This document shows positions 4,877 to 5,205 of a stretch of 5,205 nucleotides of DNA, one piece after another. The DNA is from Pseudomonadota bacterium. GTDB taxonomy: Bacteria > Pseudomonadota > Gammaproteobacteria > Burkholderiales > Ferrovaceae. The stretch is from contig JAJYQG010000034.1 of the NCBI GenBank assembly GCA_021794775.1, forward strand, positions 1-5,205, given 5' to 3'. The notes under the pieces were generated by a model. The model saw only the letters and a program-made list of their open reading frames with translations. It had not been told where the DNA came from and did not search any database. Both the position numbers and the translations under genes were made by a program. Within the stretch, counting starts at the first letter, position 1. Every line of letters begins with the position of its first letter.

Positions 4877-5205
4877 TTACGAGGACGTTGGAGAAGACCA
4901 GGAAATGGTGACATGCGTCCCCTGAGGGGAAGACTGGATGTTCAGGTCCAGGCCGGTTTGTTGGGCGCGCTGGCGCAGGTTGGGCAGCCCCCGCCCGGCA
5001 TGAGGCGCCCTGGTGTCGAAGCCGATGCCATCATCGACGATGTCGAGGTGGTTGGCCTTGACGACAAACCAGGCATGGCGTGCGCGACTATGTTTGGCAA
5101 TGTTGGTGAAAATTTCCTGAATCATGCGCATCAGATGCAGCGAAGAGGTGGGGTTGGCGTTGGGCAGCTGTGGGGCGTCGGCGACGTTCCAGTACAAGGT
5201 GGTGC
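4877..5205 (-). CDS. Sensor histidine kinase, C-terminal HATPase_c part (NarL/UhpB type), 5' end outside window
   Basis: Partial gene: the reading frame is open to the right edge (a TTG near 5197 is just an internal Leu codon), and the kinase start and sensor region lie outside. What remains is the ATP-binding domain of a two-component kinase of the NarX/UhpB/DegS class. It shows YWNV..., an N-box HLMRMIQEIFTNIAKHSRA, a G1 box DIVDDGIGFD and a G2 box GRGLPNLRQRA, then a closing strand PQGTHVTISW. The N-box Glu/Asn, the DxGxG and the GxGL patterns are intact, so the domain should bind ATP. Such kinases normally phosphorylate a LuxR/NarL-type response regulator; none is visible here. It lies 45 bases upstream of tsaD on the same strand, but tsaD seems to have its own promoter. 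The signal sensed cannot be told. Confidence 0.93.
   Translation of the reverse strand, partial: TTLYWNVADAPQLPNANPTSSLHLMRMIQEIFTNIAKHSRARHAWFVVKANHLDIVDDGIGFDTRAPHAGRGLPNLRQRAQQTGLDLNIQSSPQGTHVTISWSSPTSS

Overview
This looks like chromosomal sequence from a moderately GC-rich proteobacterium, probably beta- or gammaproteobacterial. The evidence is the style of TsaD, a class I photolyase closely resembling the E. coli enzyme, a Gram-negative outer-membrane protein with a signal peptide and a C-terminal phenylalanine, and a NarL-type histidine kinase end. I could not place the genus. All five protein genes lie on the minus strand, so transcription of proteins runs from right to left.

From right to left on the minus strand: (i) the C-terminal ATPase end of a sensor histidine kinase, cut by the right edge (4877-5205); (ii) tsaD, tRNA threonylcarbamoyladenosine synthesis (3731-4831), with its own extended -10 promoter in the 45-base gap; (iii) a 431-base stretch with no convincing protein gene (3300-3730); (iv) a small outer-membrane beta-barrel protein of unknown role (2550-3299); (v) a stand-alone EAL-domain c-di-GMP phosphodiesterase (1609-2382), preceded by an extended -10 promoter and a perfect 16-base palindromic operator-like site; (vi) a DNA photolyase (30-1508), 100 bases downstream of the EAL gene and probably co-transcribed with it.

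The most unusual part is the gap at 3300-3730. It begins with a compact divergent control region. A good sigma-70 promoter points left into the outer-membrane protein gene, an extended -10 points right, and two TTTGNNACA half-sites one helical turn apart lie between and over them, as in OmpR-type operators. To the right follow about 355 bases packed with inverted repeats, including a possible long-range closing helix. They end in a canonical Rho-independent terminator whose U-tract lies on the plus strand, although no recognised plus-strand gene precedes it. I read this as a candidate undescribed structured non-coding RNA at about 3379-3735 (+), possibly co-regulated with the divergent outer-membrane protein.

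The EAL gene belongs by motif to the type found fused to BLUF blue-light domains, and it sits directly upstream of a light-dependent repair enzyme. A light or oxidative-stress theme for this pair is plausible but inferred. In the photolyase, the outermost Trp of the electron-transfer triad appears to be replaced by Tyr.
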